NCBI GenBank assembly: GCA_913057725.1
Contig: CAJXOS010000031.1
Coordinates: 1 to 51,065, forward strand
Source of the DNA: an uncultured Lewinella sp.
GTDB lineage: Bacteria > Bacteroidota > Bacteroidia > Chitinophagales > Saprospiraceae
DNA length: 51,065 nucleotides
Reading direction: 5' to 3'
The notes beneath the pieces are model-generated. The model searched no databases, was not told the DNA's origin, and was given only the letters and a program-made list of their open reading frames with translations. Below are positions 8,244-16,384 of the stretch, piece after piece (within the stretch, counting starts at the first letter, position 1; each line of letters starts with the position of its first letter). The translations under genes were made by a program, and so were the position numbers.

Positions 8244-9416
8244 CTATTTCACCAACTCCATGGCTTCCTCTAGCGCTTCCCAAATCCACTCCGGATCTTC
8301 CAATCCAATATAAAAGCGTACCATCGTCCAAGGAATTGGCGAATCAGGTCGACCCGGTATGTTGTAGAAAGCTACCGTTGGTAAAGCCAGAGATTCGTGA
8401 CCTCCCCAGCTTACGGCCATGGTGAATCGCTTGCTTTCCAGTAAGGCATGGGTGAACGCTTCCATGGATTCAGCAGTGGTAGCATTAAAATGCGCGGAGA
8501 ACAGCCCTCCGGAGCCAGACATTTGGCGCTTTGCAAGTTCGTATTGCGGAAAGGAAGGGAGAAGTGGATGGAGCACCTGTTTGACCTTAGGATGTGCCTC
8601 CAGACGTTGGGCAATGAGTTGAGCACTGGTATTGCTTTGCTGTAAGCGGAGCTCCAAAGTACGAAGCCCCCGGATAACCAAAGCAGCATCATTAGGGCTA
8701 ATAATTGGGCCTAGGGTCATAAATTCCTGCTCAAAGATTTGCCTAATCTTGGCTTGACTACCGCAAATGACACCAACGACAACATCACTATGACCATTCA
8801 GGTATTTTGTGCCCGAATGTACCACGATATCAATACCCATTCGATGTGGCTGCTGAAATATGGGTGAGGCGTAGCTGTTGTCGATAATGCTGACAAGGCC
8901 ATGCTTTTTAGCCAATGCAGCGCAAGCTTCTAGATCCTGACATTGAAAGGTGAGCGAGTTGGGGCTTTCCAGATAAAGCACCTTAGTGTTATCCTGGATG
9001 GCTGCTTCGATTTCTGCCACGGATCGGCCATCTACAAAAGTGGTCGTTACCCCAAAGCGAGGTAGGTAGTTGGTCATTAAGATCTTGGTCCAGGAGTACG
9101 GGGCGTTAACACAAACGATATGGTCTCCCTGATTGACCTGACTCATCACGGCAGCAGCAATTGCTCCACTTCCGCTGGCACAAACGAGGGCTTCCTCCGT
9201 GCCTTCCAACGCAGCCAACTTACTTCTCAGGATACGTACGGTAGGGTTATTGCCACGGGTGTACAGGTGTGCATCAAACTCAGAGGCGAAGGCTTTTCGA
9301 AAGTCATCTAAGCGATCGTAAGCAAAGTTGCTGGATTGGATAATTGGTGGTGAAACCGCACCAAAATAACGTTCTCGATCTTCGCCTAAATGATTGAGGA
9401 TGTAGCTTAGATGCAT
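8244..9416 (-). CDS. Cys/Met metabolism PLP-dependent enzyme (cystathionine gamma-synthase/lyase family)
   Basis: A 390-residue fold-type I PLP enzyme of the trans-sulfuration family. The PLP lysine is in VHSGTKYLNGHSDVVVG, an almost perfect family signature. The cofactor phosphate and ring contacts are in CASGSGAIAAAVMSQ and SPNSLTFQCQDLEA, with the PLP aspartate in IIDNSYASP. Family members act as cystathionine gamma-synthase, cystathionine gamma- or beta-lyase, or methionine gamma-lyase; I cannot separate these from sequence, so no symbol is given. The gene stands alone, convergent with the OmpA gene (15 nt apart) and divergent from the YdeI-like gene. The shared upstream region contains a perfect 7-bp palindrome (9432-9449). 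Confidence 0.9.
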   Translation of the reverse strand: MHLSYILNHLGEDRERYFGAVSPPIIQSSNFAYDRLDDFRKAFASEFDAHLYTRGNNPTVRILRSKLAALEGTEEALVCASGSGAIAAAVMSQVNQGDHIVCVNAPYSWTKILMTNYLPRFGVTTTFVDGRSVAEIEAAIQDNTKVLYLESPNSLTFQCQDLEACAALAKKHGLVSIIDNSYASPIFQQPHRMGIDIVVHSGTKYLNGHSDVVVGVICGSQAKIRQIFEQEFMTLGPIISPNDAALVIRGLRTLELRLQQSNTSAQLIAQRLEAHPKVKQVLHPLLPSFPQYELAKRQMSGSGGLFSAHFNATTAESMEAFTHALLESKRFTMAVSWGGHESLALPTVAFYNIPGRPDSPIPWTMVRFYIGLEDPEWIWEALEEAMELVK

Positions 9417-9431
9417 ATAAAACTTATTTAC

Positions 9432-9449
9432 TAAATTTCGAAAAATTTA
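9432..9449. promoter_or_regulatory. Palindromic operator candidate between divergent genes
   Basis: TAAATTT (9432-9438), CGAA, then AAATTTA (9443-9449): a perfect 7-bp inverted repeat with a 4-nt centre. It sits 16 nt from the PLP-enzyme start and directly before the -7 box of the YdeI-like gene. This is a suitable place for a repressor of either gene; the AT-rich sequence makes chance possible. Confidence 0.35.
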
Positions 9450-9451
9450 AC

Positions 9452-9459
9452 TATTTTTG
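9452..9459 (+). promoter_or_regulatory. -7 promoter box of the YdeI-like gene
   Basis: TATTTTTG fits TAnnTTTG and ends 22 nt before ATG 9482. This argues against the alternative TTG start at 9461, which would lie upstream of the expected transcription start. Confidence 0.55.
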
Positions 9460-9481
9460 TTTGAATAACATTGAACCACCT

Positions 9482-10078
9482 ATGAAGCGATTTACCTCAG
9501 TTGATGAATTCATCGAAGTCCAAAGCAATTGGAAAGCACCTTTGGAGCTCCTCAGAGAAATCTTATTAGAAACAGAACTGGAAGAAACGGTAAAATGGGG
9601 ATTTCCTTGCTACACATGGATGAATAAAAATGTAGTAGGCCTCGGAAGTTTTAAGTCTTATTGTGGATTGTGGTTCTTTCAGGGCGTCTTCCTACAGGAT
9701 CCCGCCAGGGTACTCATCAATGCACAAGACGGGAAGACCAAGGGCATGCGCCAATGGCGTTTCGCCAATATGGAGGAAATCGATCGTGATCTGGTGAAGT
9801 CTTACATCGAAGAGGCTATTCAAAACCAGAAGGATGGCAAAGAGGTAAAGGCAGCTAGCCCCAAAAAGACCGTAGATATTCCAGCTGAGTTAGCAGAGGT
9901 CTTGGCTTCTTCACCAGACTATCAAGAAGCTTTTGATAAGTTCACGACTGGCAAACAGCGCGAATTTGCTGAATACGTGAGTACTGCTAAACGGGAGGCT
10001 ACCAAGCTCAGCCGTCTAGAGAAAATCAAACCAATGATTTTGGAAGGAGTGGGGCTTAATGACCGCTACCGGAAATAG
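9482..10078 (+). CDS. YdeI/OmdA-like protein (DUF1801 plus bacteriocin-protection domain)
   Basis: A 198-residue cytoplasmic protein of the YdeI/OmpD-associated family. The N-terminal DUF1801-type domain (about 1-115) shows ETVKWGFPCYTW, the typical 'KWG.P.Y' core, then GLWFFQGVFLQDP. The C-terminal OmdA-type segment (about 130-198) has the family pattern PAELAEVLASSPDYQEAFDK, ending in a basic helix (REATKLSRLEKIKPMI). The biochemical role of the family is poorly known; 'bacteriocin protection' is a domain name and not evidence for this protein. Start chosen at ATG 9482, with the reading frame open from TTG 9461. Its stop is 1 nt from the convergent phzF stop. Confidence 0.85.
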   Translation: MKRFTSVDEFIEVQSNWKAPLELLREILLETELEETVKWGFPCYTWMNKNVVGLGSFKSYCGLWFFQGVFLQDPARVLINAQDGKTKGMRQWRFANMEEIDRDLVKSYIEEAIQNQKDGKEVKAASPKKTVDIPAELAEVLASSPDYQEAFDKFTTGKQREFAEYVSTAKREATKLSRLEKIKPMILEGVGLNDRYRK

Positions 10079-10079
10079 A

Positions 10080-10868
10080 TTAGTCAATGTAAATCTGTCC
10101 GCGTAAGTAAGTTCTAGCTTGTCCTTCAAGCAGTACGCGATCTCCACTTAGCGAGCAGCTGAGAATGCCTTTGCGCTCACTAATCTGCCAGGCCGATAAC
10201 TCATCTTTACCCAATGCTTTCGCCCAGTAGGGAGTCATCAAGGTATGAGCAGAGCCGGTTACCGGATCTTCATTGACCGCATATTTGGGGTAGAAACAAC
10301 GAGAGACAAAATCTACCGTGTCTCCTGGTGCTGAGGCAATGACTCCACGTACATCTGGCATTTGCAGAAGCGCGTTGAAATCTGGTGTCAATCCAGCTAT
10401 GGTCTCCTGATTCTCCATGACCACTAGAACGTCATCCTTCCCCATGATGGCAGCCTTTATGGGAGCGCCCAGGGCATCTTCCAAACCTGCTGGAGTAGAA
10501 ATCTCCTTTCCGAAGTCAGCTGGGAAATTCATGCGATAGCCATTAGCGAGTTTCTCTACGGAGAGCTCGCCGCTTAAAGTGCTAAAGCTAATACTTGGAC
10601 TTGTCAAGCCGATCTCTGCAAACAGTACGTGGGCACTTGCCAGTGTAGCATGACCACAGAGCCGAACCTCTTTGTTTGGGGTAAACCAACGCAGTGGCAT
10701 TGCTCCATTTTCTTCTGGTAAAAAGAAAGCGGTTTCAGAAAGATTGTTCTCCTGAGCAATGGCTTGCAACTTCTCATCTGGAAGCCAGCGGTCCAATGGA
10801 ATCACTGCTGCGGGATTACCGCGAAGGACCTCATGGTGAAAAGCATCAACTTGGTAAATCCGAAGCAT
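10080..10868 (-). CDS. PhzF-family isomerase/epimerase-like protein
   Basis: A 262-residue PhzF family protein (diaminopimelate-epimerase-like fold, two similar halves). Visible marks are the GNPAAVIPLD motif, the catalytic glutamate in NNLSETAFFL (E45, matching the PhzF active-site Glu), VRLCGHATLAS and the second-half DPVTGSAHT. Family knowledge: PhzF isomerises trans-2,3-dihydro-3-hydroxyanthranilate; most homologues outside phenazine clusters have unknown substrates, and no phenazine genes are present here. The frame is open to 10895, but MLRIYQVDAF at 10868 is the normal family start. It begins 2 nt after the stop of the GH13-like gene, so the two genes are cotranscribed and probably translationally coupled. 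Confidence 0.92.
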   Translation of the reverse strand: MLRIYQVDAFHHEVLRGNPAAVIPLDRWLPDEKLQAIAQENNLSETAFFLPEENGAMPLRWFTPNKEVRLCGHATLASAHVLFAEIGLTSPSISFSTLSGELSVEKLANGYRMNFPADFGKEISTPAGLEDALGAPIKAAIMGKDDVLVVMENQETIAGLTPDFNALLQMPDVRGVIASAPGDTVDFVSRCFYPKYAVNEDPVTGSAHTLMTPYWAKALGKDELSAWQISERKGILSCSLSGDRVLLEGQARTYLRGQIYID

Positions 10869-10870
10869 GG

Positions 10871-12934
10871 TTATTGTATTTGGTAGGCTCGGCATTCGCC
10901 GCCGGCCAGGGGTGATATGCTAATTTCATCGCTAGACCAGTTGCCTTCCTCATCGAAATCAGCGGAAAGACTAGAAAACAGTCCTTTGAGCTGGAAGGTT
11001 CGTTGTGCAGATGCACTTTCAATGGCTGTGGGGAACTCGGCCTGTTCTGTGCCTAGATTGACCACAAAGAGGAGTTGTGGCGAATCTGCCTGTGTCCAGG
11101 CAATGATCTTTTGTTTTGCACTGGCATCAGGCGGTAGCAACCAGGCAGATCTGCTGGATTGAACTGCTGGCCAGTGCTTTTCAGCAAACTGCCTAATTCT
11201 ATGCAGGTTGCTGAAGAGGCCTCCGTTCTTGCCCCAGTGGTACGGTCCTTTTGTCGCTTTTGGTCCTTCCTCGAGGTGGAAAACGTACAGTTTGGTATAG
11301 TGCTCGTTTGGTGCAGGTGTTGGATGGGGATCTCTTTGAGCAAAACCTAAACCCTGATAGGACGGAAGATCTGAAAGGAATAGCCCGATGAAGAGCCGAG
11401 CTTCATTACCACGTAGGTAAAACTTATCAAAGCGAGGGTCATCCTTATCCCCAGTCATTAGGGTGAAGTTTGGTTTCACCTGCCGGTTCTCAGCGACTTC
11501 CACATAGTGGGCGAAGTTTTCCATAAACTCTTCTTCACCTACCACGGTGCTTTGTAGATCGCCTAAGGTAGAATCCGCCAGACTGGCTTCTAGGTGCTCT
11601 ACTTCGTCACCATAGGCCATAACACCCGGTGGGGCCATGAAACTCTCTGCGAAGTAGGCAAAGTAGGGTACGTGCTGGCTGATATAGGCTTTCACTGCGC
11701 CTAAGGGATCATAGAAGGCGTCCGTTTCTGCGGGTACACCCTCCGAACGCATCTGCACATGTGACATATCACCGCGCATGAAATCCAGATTGTATTCCTC
11801 TTGCACGGCTGCATAATGGCGGCAGAAATAGTCCCAGACTTCTTTTCTTGGTGAGTCAAAGTCAATCTCCCAGTCTTTATTATCGTTGAGGCGATCGTAG
11901 AATTTATAGCGTGTCAGCGGCCCAAAGACACGAGACATCTTTTCTGGCTTTGTAATGCGATAGTCCCGCCATTCTCTACCTGCGTAGTCAATGACTTTAG
12001 CTGTTGGATCAGGGTCTACCTCTAGTCCACGATAGGGCGGTGCCATTGTAGCAGGTACAGGTTCAAAACCCTTATGGTATAACCAATCTACCAAGCTGGC
12101 CCTGCGATCCAGTCGCAGTCGATAATCACTTGGCGGGCCAAATAGAATGTGTAATCGGTCAGCCTCCGATGTGTTCGAGCCAAAGAAGTCCTCCATTTCG
12201 CTGGGGTAGGCGCGCCCAGCCATGGCACTTCCATTGCGTACCAGCCAGGACATAATTGCTCCTTGGACATTCTGATGTAGGTTTTCCCGATGGTCGACAA
12301 TTTCCAACCCCTTGCGCTGCAGCCATTCAAAGTACTGCGGTTGAGCCAGCGCCATTTCCGAATAGCGATCGGTGTGGGGAATTACATCCATGCCTACGGT
12401 CTTGCCCATCGCATGCAACAGATTCACCACCGCCTTGAGCTGCTTCTCTACGGTATTCAATTGCGGTACCGCGTGATAAAGTTCTGTACTAAAGAACTCT
12501 GGATTAATCTGCCAGGAGGCCATTCCATAAAGACTGGAAACTACACCAGGCTCCCACATTGGCAGCAGATGGATGCTGGATTGACTTTCAGGTATAGTGA
12601 GGGCATATTTCACTACGTTCCAGAACGACTGAATGGTGCGCACATTTACCCCCACCATGTTAACCTGCTTCATCCAGTTCGTTGAAGTTGTTCCTTCTAG
12701 AGGGCTGGGGATAGTTGACTGTGGGTTGAGTGCTTGCTGCATACTTTGCACACCAATACGCTGTGCCAAGGTGCTCAGTACAGTCTGGCTGTCCAGTTGT
12801 ACGGCTAGTTCAGGCAAAAGAAACGGGACAAAGCTGGATTGCTTACTGGTGTACTCGCCCAGCAACTGCCGACGATTGGTGTTCCAATAGTCAACAATAT
12901 CCTCGTAGGATTGCAAATTTGGAGTGCTAGTCAT
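10871..12934 (-). CDS. GH13-like (alpha-amylase family) catalytic-domain protein
   Basis: A 687-residue protein with a diverged alpha-amylase TIM barrel. The conserved strands can be followed: HLLPMWEPG (about 122-130), GMDVIPHTDRYSE (181-193, in the place of the DxxxNH region), FMRGDMSH with the likely nucleophile D389, YFAESF with the likely acid/base E430, and TGDKDDPRF (about 495-502) as the third carboxylate region. A C-terminal beta domain follows (about 600-687). No signal peptide is visible, so it is probably cytoplasmic. The substrate is unknown. It could act on intracellular alpha-glucan or a disaccharide, or be a non-classical GH13 member. It is followed directly by phzF and preceded, after 148 nt, by tyrS. 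A good promoter lies at 13008-13037. Confidence 0.75.
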   Translation of the reverse strand: MTSTPNLQSYEDIVDYWNTNRRQLLGEYTSKQSSFVPFLLPELAVQLDSQTVLSTLAQRIGVQSMQQALNPQSTIPSPLEGTTSTNWMKQVNMVGVNVRTIQSFWNVVKYALTIPESQSSIHLLPMWEPGVVSSLYGMASWQINPEFFSTELYHAVPQLNTVEKQLKAVVNLLHAMGKTVGMDVIPHTDRYSEMALAQPQYFEWLQRKGLEIVDHRENLHQNVQGAIMSWLVRNGSAMAGRAYPSEMEDFFGSNTSEADRLHILFGPPSDYRLRLDRRASLVDWLYHKGFEPVPATMAPPYRGLEVDPDPTAKVIDYAGREWRDYRITKPEKMSRVFGPLTRYKFYDRLNDNKDWEIDFDSPRKEVWDYFCRHYAAVQEEYNLDFMRGDMSHVQMRSEGVPAETDAFYDPLGAVKAYISQHVPYFAYFAESFMAPPGVMAYGDEVEHLEASLADSTLGDLQSTVVGEEEFMENFAHYVEVAENRQVKPNFTLMTGDKDDPRFDKFYLRGNEARLFIGLFLSDLPSYQGLGFAQRDPHPTPAPNEHYTKLYVFHLEEGPKATKGPYHWGKNGGLFSNLHRIRQFAEKHWPAVQSSRSAWLLPPDASAKQKIIAWTQADSPQLLFVVNLGTEQAEFPTAIESASAQRTFQLKGLFSSLSADFDEEGNWSSDEISISPLAGGECRAYQIQ

Positions 12935-13007
12935 GAATCAATTGCAAGCTGGTTCGATAATGTAGCGCATCCGGTAGTGCAACAAAGGCATGGAAGTGCT
13001 AGCCCAC

Positions 13008-13037
13008 CAAAGGTAGAAAGAGGACTGAATATATCAA
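13008..13037 (-). promoter_or_regulatory. Promoter of the GH13-like/phzF operon
   Basis: On the minus strand, TTG (13037-13035), 19 nt, then TACCTTTG (13015-13008): a full -33/-7 match to the Bacteroidota consensus. It predicts transcription start near 13001 and a leader of about 67 nt before ATG 12934. Confidence 0.6.
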
Positions 13038-13082
13038 GTACCTGGAAAATTCAGTGATGACATTTGCTGATGGTGAACTGGA

Positions 13083-14357
13083 TTACTCCACTACCACCAT
13101 GAACTTGTTCTTCTTGCCGTTCTCCACCATCACAAAGCGACCATGTAGCAAGTTTTCTGCGCTTACAGCGGCATCTTCACCGCTGGCCTTCTCCTTGTTT
13201 ACACTAACGGCATTACCCTTGATGGCTCTACGGGCTTCACTCTTCGAACTTACTATTGAAGTGTGCTCAGCCATTAGATCAATCAGGGATGTGCCGTTGG
13301 CAATCAAGTCTTTGCTTACCGTGAAGGATGGGATTTCCGCAGCCACCATTTCCAAAGAATTGGCATCCAATCCACCCAAGTCTTCCGCATTTGCACGCTT
13401 GTTGAATAAGAGGTTAGATACCTGTTGTACCGCCTCAAAATCAGATTGCGAATGCACCCGTACAGTCAGCTCTTCCGCTAGAATAGCTTTCAAGCGTCGT
13501 GGATCTTCTCCGAACTCGTTTTCCAAGGCCTCTACTTCCTCGCGCGCTTTGAGCGTGAAGTAACGCATGAATTTCGGTAGATCGCGATCATCGGCATTGA
13601 GCCAGAACTGGTAGAACTGGTACGGGCTGGTTAGTTTGGGATCCAGCCAGATGTTGCCAGCTTCACTCTTGCCAAACTTCGAACCATCGGCCTTAGTCAG
13701 TAGGGGAGTGGTACAGGCAAAAGCCTTAGCATCCGTCAGGTTACGGCGAATGAACTCAGTTCCAGAGGTGATGTTTCCCCACTGATCGGAGCCACCCATT
13801 TGTACCCGACAACCGTACTTCTCGTACAGTACCTGGAAGTCGTATGCTTGAAGGAGTTGGTAGCTGAACTCTGTAAATGAAAGCCCTGTTTCCAGACGCT
13901 TCTTAACGCTCTCCTTAGACATCATGTAGCTAACCGTCAAGGTTTTACCTACATCACGAAGGAAGCTTAGTACGTTCATCTCCTTATAGAAGTCAAGGTT
14001 GTTGACCAGGATGGCACCGTTAGGACCGTCAAAGTCAAGCAGTTTTTCCATCTGCTTGGTTTGGTGAGCCAGGTTATTATCCAACTCATCGAAACTCTTG
14101 AGAGTACGCTCTTGATCTTTACCAGAAGGGTCGCCGATACGGCCAGTTGCACCACCCATCAGAACGATCGGGCGATGGCCAGATTTTTGCCATAATGTAA
14201 GTAGCATAATCTGAACAAAATTACCAATGGTCATGGACGGAGCAGTCGGATCAAAGCCGATATATCCGGCGGTTGGTCCAGAGGTTAAGAAGTCTCCTAA
14301 TCCCGGGGTGCTATCGTGCAACATTCCCCGCCACTGCAATTCTTCTAAAAAGTCCAT
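13083..14357 (-). CDS. tyrS: Tyrosyl-tRNA synthetase
   Basis: Class I aminoacyl-tRNA synthetase of 424 residues that charges tRNA-Tyr. The HIGH-like motif is in GFDPTAPSMTIGNFVQ, the tyrosine-binding segment in QLLQAYDFQVLYEKYGC and QMGGSDQWGN, and the KMSKS equivalent is KFGKSEAGN. A C-terminal S4-type RNA-binding domain follows, ending in the short beta strands KNKFMVVVE. The frame opens at 14384, but a -7 box at 14382-14389 would put transcription start near 14375. MDFLEELQWRGML is the normal N-terminus, so 14357 is chosen. It lies upstream of the GH13-like gene, which has its own promoter. Confidence 0.97.
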   Translation of the reverse strand: MDFLEELQWRGMLHDSTPGLGDFLTSGPTAGYIGFDPTAPSMTIGNFVQIMLLTLWQKSGHRPIVLMGGATGRIGDPSGKDQERTLKSFDELDNNLAHQTKQMEKLLDFDGPNGAILVNNLDFYKEMNVLSFLRDVGKTLTVSYMMSKESVKKRLETGLSFTEFSYQLLQAYDFQVLYEKYGCRVQMGGSDQWGNITSGTEFIRRNLTDAKAFACTTPLLTKADGSKFGKSEAGNIWLDPKLTSPYQFYQFWLNADDRDLPKFMRYFTLKAREEVEALENEFGEDPRRLKAILAEELTVRVHSQSDFEAVQQVSNLLFNKRANAEDLGGLDANSLEMVAAEIPSFTVSKDLIANGTSLIDLMAEHTSIVSSKSEARRAIKGNAVSVNKEKASGEDAAVSAENLLHGRFVMVENGKKNKFMVVVE

Positions 14358-14381
14358 GTCCGTTGATTGTATTTTGCCGCG

Positions 14382-14389
14382 CAAATATA
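14382..14389 (-). promoter_or_regulatory. -7 promoter box of tyrS
   Basis: The minus strand reads TATATTTG (TAnnTTTG), 24 nt upstream of ATG 14357. No TTTG is seen at -33. Confidence 0.55.
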
Positions 14390-14462
14390 TAATAAGATCG
14401 GTTCTTAAAGGTTTTTACTGTGCAAATTGGTTCCATTTCTTTCCTGTATATTCGCGCCGATA

Positions 14463-15761
14463 ATGAACTTTTCTTCTTTCATAGCTAAAAATGTTGCCCG
14501 CGGAGGCGGAGCGTCGTTCTCTCGGATGATTATCCGGATTGCGGTTGTTGCCGTGGCCGTTAGTATGACCGTGATGATTGCCGCATCGTCGCTCATCGCT
14601 GGTTTCAAGGAAGAAATTGCCGATAAGATCTTTGGTTTTTGGGGGCATATCCATATCACGAACCCCAATATTAGCCGCTCTATCACAGAGGTTTTTCCAG
14701 TAGATGTTAATCAAAGTTTTTATCCAGGGCTGGCCGATGTAGAAGCTGTTCAATACATCGAGCGGAAGAATTGGTTGGGGCAGCGGGTAGAAAGAGAGGT
14801 GGAGACGAATGGTGGTATCCGCCATATCCAGACATATGCGATTTACTCCGGAATCATTCGTGCGAATGATGAGCTGGAAGGCGTAATGCTTAAAGGTGTC
14901 GGCAAAGACTTTGATTGGGAGTTCCTGGATCGATACCTAAAGGAGGGGACCGGTCTGACTCTCCCAGATACCACGATGGGTGATGGTATCCTGATATCTC
15001 AGTATACAGCAGATCGCCTACGCCTCACGGTAGGGGATAAGTTTTCCATCTTCTTTGTGACCAGTCGATACGAGCAACTGGAACGGCGTTTTACCGTCGA
15101 GGGTATCTACCGTACCGGCCTGGAAGAATATGACCGCCAGTTTGCCTTGGTGGATATTCGAAAGATTCAGCAAATCCTGGGCTGGGAAGAAAATCAAGTA
15201 AGCGGGTTTGAGGTGTTTATCGATGATATTGATGACCTGGAACCGATCACCGAATACATCTACTTCGAAGAAATTCCTGACGATCTTTATGCGGAGAGTA
15301 TCCGAGAGAAAATGCGAGCCATTTTTGAATGGCTGGATTTACAAGATGTGAACGAGTGGGTCATTATTGGCCTCATGTTGGTCGTATCCATTATTAATAT
15401 GATCACAGCTCTGCTCATTCTCATCCTTGAGCGTACGAATATGATCGGTACGTTGAAGTCATTAGGAGCTGGCAATTGGTCGATCCGTCGCATCTTCTTG
15501 TACTATGCCGGATACATCATTCTCGTTGGACTTTTCTGGGGTAACTTCTTTGGTCTTGGCCTTTGCTGGATCCAAGACACTTTTGGCTTAATTACCCTGG
15601 ACGAAAAGAACTACTACCTATCTGTAGCGCCCGTCAAAATTCAGTGGGGGACGGTACTCCTTCTGAATGTAGGTACGCTTCTCATTACCCTATTGTTCTT
15701 GATCATTCCTTCCTACTTGGTTTCAAGGATTGATCCAGTCAAGGCACTTCGATTCAAATAA
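14463..15761 (+). CDS. LolC/LolE-like FtsX-family ABC transporter permease
   Basis: A 432-residue permease of the MacB/FtsX family. It has an N-terminal helix (about 20-45), a large periplasmic MacB_PCD-type domain (about 48-280) and three C-terminal helices (about 302-328, 350-378 and 395-423). The LolC/E-like segments RTNMIGTLKSLGAGNWSIRR and YLVSRIDPVKALRFK are clear. Family knowledge: such permeases, with an ATPase, extract lipoproteins from the inner membrane for transfer to the outer membrane. No ATPase gene is adjacent, which is usual in Bacteroidota. The frame opens at 14427; ATG 14463 gives the expected MNFSSFIAKNVARGGG. A weak promoter (TTG 14427-14429, 17 nt, TATATTCG 14447-14454) would leave almost no leader. 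Confidence 0.9.
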   Translation: MNFSSFIAKNVARGGGASFSRMIIRIAVVAVAVSMTVMIAASSLIAGFKEEIADKIFGFWGHIHITNPNISRSITEVFPVDVNQSFYPGLADVEAVQYIERKNWLGQRVEREVETNGGIRHIQTYAIYSGIIRANDELEGVMLKGVGKDFDWEFLDRYLKEGTGLTLPDTTMGDGILISQYTADRLRLTVGDKFSIFFVTSRYEQLERRFTVEGIYRTGLEEYDRQFALVDIRKIQQILGWEENQVSGFEVFIDDIDDLEPITEYIYFEEIPDDLYAESIREKMRAIFEWLDLQDVNEWVIIGLMLVVSIINMITALLILILERTNMIGTLKSLGAGNWSIRRIFLYYAGYIILVGLFWGNFFGLGLCWIQDTFGLITLDEKNYYLSVAPVKIQWGTVLLLNVGTLLITLLFLIIPSYLVSRIDPVKALRFK

Positions 15762-15779
15762 GATAGATGAGAAAAGGGG

Positions 15780-15800
15780 GCTCCCGATGAACTCGGGAGC
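15780..15800. terminator. Hairpin terminator between convergent genes
   Basis: GCTCCCGA (15780-15787), loop TGAAC, TCGGGAGC (15793-15800): a perfect 8-bp GC-rich stem. Read on the minus strand it is followed by CCCCCTTTTCTC, so it mainly serves the YrdC-like gene. On the plus strand it could also end the permease transcript. Confidence 0.7.
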
Positions 15801-15814
15801 ACGGATTACTTTAC

Positions 15815-16384
15815 TTAGTCCCGGAGAAACTCCAGTTCTTCCTGGTCATCCAGTTGCACCATAATGGTCGGACGACCGGTGATGGCGTCTTTCGGACGGT
15901 ATTTGGCGACATAGTCGACAGCCTCAATGATATCAGACCGAATGCGGCCAAAATGATCAGGGTAGGGGCTACCGGTGAAGTGAGCAATGGTGGTAACTAG
16001 AGGGCGCCCCAGAAGTTTCACCAGGTTACGGCAATATTGGTCACGGACAATACGAGCGGCAATTCGGCCATCCGCTAAGCGAGCGGCTGAACGTATGCGT
16101 CCATTGGCCTCAGTGACGACAGTCAGCGGACGTAAATGGTGTGCGAGTAGGGTCTCTAGACGAGGATGGAGCTTGGGAGCATAACTTTTGAGCATATCCA
16201 ATGAAGAAAACAGGATCTCTGGTTGCTGGTCCCTCTGATTTCTCTGTATTCGGTTGAACCGTGCCAGACTTACGGGGTTATCCGCTAGGCAGGCTACGCA
16301 CCAAAGGGCATCAGTTGGCAAGAGTAGTAGACCTTGATTTTCGAGTACGCTCGCTGCTCCCTCGAGATCGTAGCGTTGAATCAT
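15815..16384 (-). CDS. Divergent YrdC/Sua5-domain protein (TsaC-like)
   Basis: A 189-residue protein of the YrdC/Sua5/YciO superfamily; canonical members make threonylcarbamoyl-AMP for tRNA t6A. The alignable blocks are GLLLLPTDALWCVAC (family PTDTxWGxxC), RPLTVVTEANG and RIAARIVRDQYCRNLV followed by LLGRPLVTTIA. Several signature residues differ. The Lys-rich KxR/KP segment is replaced by RNQRDQQPEILF, and the SANxSG nucleotide-binding motif by IAHFTGSP. It may thus be a diverged paralogue and not the cell's main TsaC. The frame opens at 16483; MIQRYDLEGAASVL at 16384 matches the usual start, while Met codons at 16417 and 16411 are also possible. Confidence 0.7.
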   Translation of the reverse strand: MIQRYDLEGAASVLENQGLLLLPTDALWCVACLADNPVSLARFNRIQRNQRDQQPEILFSSLDMLKSYAPKLHPRLETLLAHHLRPLTVVTEANGRIRSAARLADGRIAARIVRDQYCRNLVKLLGRPLVTTIAHFTGSPYPDHFGRIRSDIIEAVDYVAKYRPKDAITGRPTIMVQLDDQEELEFLRD

